A stretch of 6,109 nucleotides of DNA from an uncultured Eubacteriales bacterium. GTDB taxonomy: Bacteria > Bacillota > Clostridia > Oscillospirales > Acutalibacteraceae. Position 1 is the first letter of the stretch, and each line of letters starts with the position of its first letter. The notes beneath the pieces are model-generated. The model saw nothing but the letters and a program-made list of their open reading frames with translations. It was not told where the DNA came from and did no database searches. Position numbers and translations under genes: made by a program. Shown here in pieces: positions 5,535 to 6,109 of the stretch. The stretch spans positions 1 through 6,109 of the forward strand of contig CAKSUE010000047.1 of the NCBI GenBank assembly GCA_934501135.1, read 5' to 3'.

Positions 5535-5825
5535 ATGAAAAAAAACAGCTATGCCGGGGGATATTTATTAATTGATGATAAGGAGTATATATTTATCGAA
5601 AACCATAGATTCACAGGCCGAAATGTAATATACAGTTCAGAAACAGAAATAAACGAAAATACAATTCCCAAAATTATAAACGGAGCAATGAACAGGCACG
5701 AACAAAGTTGCCGTGAAATTGAGTATTTGGAGAGGCACTTTACTGAAGATCAGCTTTTCCTGCGACTCTGCATATTTTATAGTGATACTGGCAATATACG
5801 TTCAGCGGAAAAGTCGATAGAATAA
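5535..5825 (+). pseudogene. Phage portal protein N-terminal remnant (SPP1 Gp6-like), fused to lysin sequence
   Basis: The open frame encodes 96 residues. About residues 10-77 (L-L-I-D-D-K-E-Y-I-F, T-G-R-N-V-I-Y, then N-R-H-E-Q-S and E-I-E-Y-L-E-R-H-F) resemble the start of SPP1-type portal proteins of Bacillota phages, which form the ring through which DNA is packaged and normally run to about 400-500 residues. Only the first portion is present. From about 5786 the same DNA read in another frame encodes the end of a GH25 lysozyme, so the last 13 codons are out-of-frame readthrough. There is no ribosome binding site before ATG 5535, and the first codons (M-K-K-N-S-Y-A-G) appear to come from the right end of the IS element. 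It is therefore best read as a decayed fragment, though the short ORF may be called a hypothetical gene. The portal assignment is from remembered family pattern, not a search. Confidence 0.68.
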
Positions 5826-6109
5826 TTGGAAACGTAGACATGAACCTTATGTACCGGGACTTGATTAGTGAGATTGGTAAGTGCGGAAATTCTGAAACCA
5901 CTACTTCTTCTAACCTGGAAAATGATATTACATATTATACTGTACAATCAGGAGACACCTTAAGCGGCATAGCATCAAGTTATGGCACTACATATAGGTG
6001 TTTAGCTGTGATTAACGGAATAGAAAATCCAAACGTGATTTACTCAGGACAGACCTTAATCATATCAAAAGGACAATCAAGAACCTACATCGTTAAATCA
6101 GGTGATACC
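5786..6109 (+). pseudogene. Phage endolysin remnant: GH25 lysozyme C-terminus plus LysM repeats (partial)
   Basis: The frame from 5786 reads [20 protein letters not shown], which matches the closing segment of GH25 (Cpl-1/cellosyl type) lysozymes, muramidases that cleave peptidoglycan and end with W-Q-Y and G-N-V-D motifs. A Ser/Thr linker follows, then a complete LysM domain at about 5933-6067 ([13 protein letters not shown] through S-G-Q-T-L-I-I-S). A second LysM starts near 6086 and runs off the window. LysM binds cell-wall glycans. The catalytic core with its Asp/Glu residues is missing: TAG and TGA stops lie immediately upstream at 5780-5785. No start codon with a good ribosome binding site is seen; ATG 5840 is the first candidate and would yield only LysM domains. 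Confidence 0.8.
5933..6067 (+). other. LysM cell-wall binding domain
   Basis: About 45 residues with the LysM signature: [18 protein letters not shown] at the start and the [17 protein letters not shown] end. It is followed after a short linker by the beginning of a second copy (T-Y-I-V-K-S-G-D-T). Confidence 0.92.

Larger units (their letters stand above)
4929..5557 (+). mobile_element. IS200/IS605-like insertion sequence, decayed (TnpA only)
   Basis: The element is recognised from its TnpA gene and from a subterminal left-end hairpin: AACCACTAGC (4931-4940) and GCGAGTGGTT (4944-4953), pairing with one A-G mismatch around a TAG loop. On the right, about 105 bases of non-coding DNA with small hairpins lead to a weak remnant of a matching hairpin at 5546-5556 (CAGC-TAT-GCCG). 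The right boundary is approximate because the element merges into prophage-derived sequence. No TnpB gene and no terminal inverted repeats of the DDE type are seen, as expected for this family. The element is probably immobile because its transposase is broken. Confidence 0.72.

Noticed and set aside
4929..5557. Possible TnpB and guide-RNA (omega RNA) system with the IS
   Set aside because: No TnpB or IscB coding sequence or remnant is present; the 3' hairpins alone do not support a guide RNA.
1..6109. CRISPR array or long tandem repeats
   Set aside because: No regularly spaced direct repeats are visible; only short inverted repeats were found.

Overview
The window looks like a low-GC Bacillota chromosome, most likely a gut-type Clostridia/Lachnospiraceae relative. 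This is inferred from AT-rich codon use, strong GAGG/AGGAGG ribosome binding sites, a TTG start, tRNA genes with encoded CCA, and the style of the IS200-like and phage fragments. No marker gene fixes the species.

Region 1 (about 1-4046) is the 3' part of what I read as an extracellular contractile injection system (eCIS) locus on the + strand. It holds the tail of an unidentified gene, a predicted beta-sandwich protein, a DUF4280 PAAR-like spike-tip protein, an intrinsic terminator, an eCIS-type AAA+ ATPase of Afp15/Pvc15 type, and a small YbjN-like protein that starts at TTG. The PAAR-like protein would cap the spike. The ATPase is the usual cytoplasmic eCIS ATPase. The beta-sandwich and YbjN-like proteins are accessory by position only. 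Sheath, tube and most baseplate genes would have to lie upstream of the window.

Region 2 (about 4125-4396) is a tRNA operon with a near-consensus sigma-A promoter, tRNA-Thr(TGT), tRNA-Tyr(GTA) and a terminator. It is followed by about 260 bases of non-coding DNA with a second strong terminator and an unexplained inverted repeat. Next come a small membrane-anchored orphan protein (68 aa) and its terminator.

Region 3 (about 4929-6109) is mobile-element debris. An IS200/IS605-like element carries a TnpA gene damaged twice: an in-frame stop at codon 12, and an HUH motif changed to HIY. Its right side merges into an ORF whose 5' part resembles the N-terminus of an SPP1-type phage portal protein. 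That ORF runs out of frame into the end of a GH25 lysozyme followed by LysM repeats. This suggests a prophage collapsed by a large deletion joining its portal and endolysin genes.
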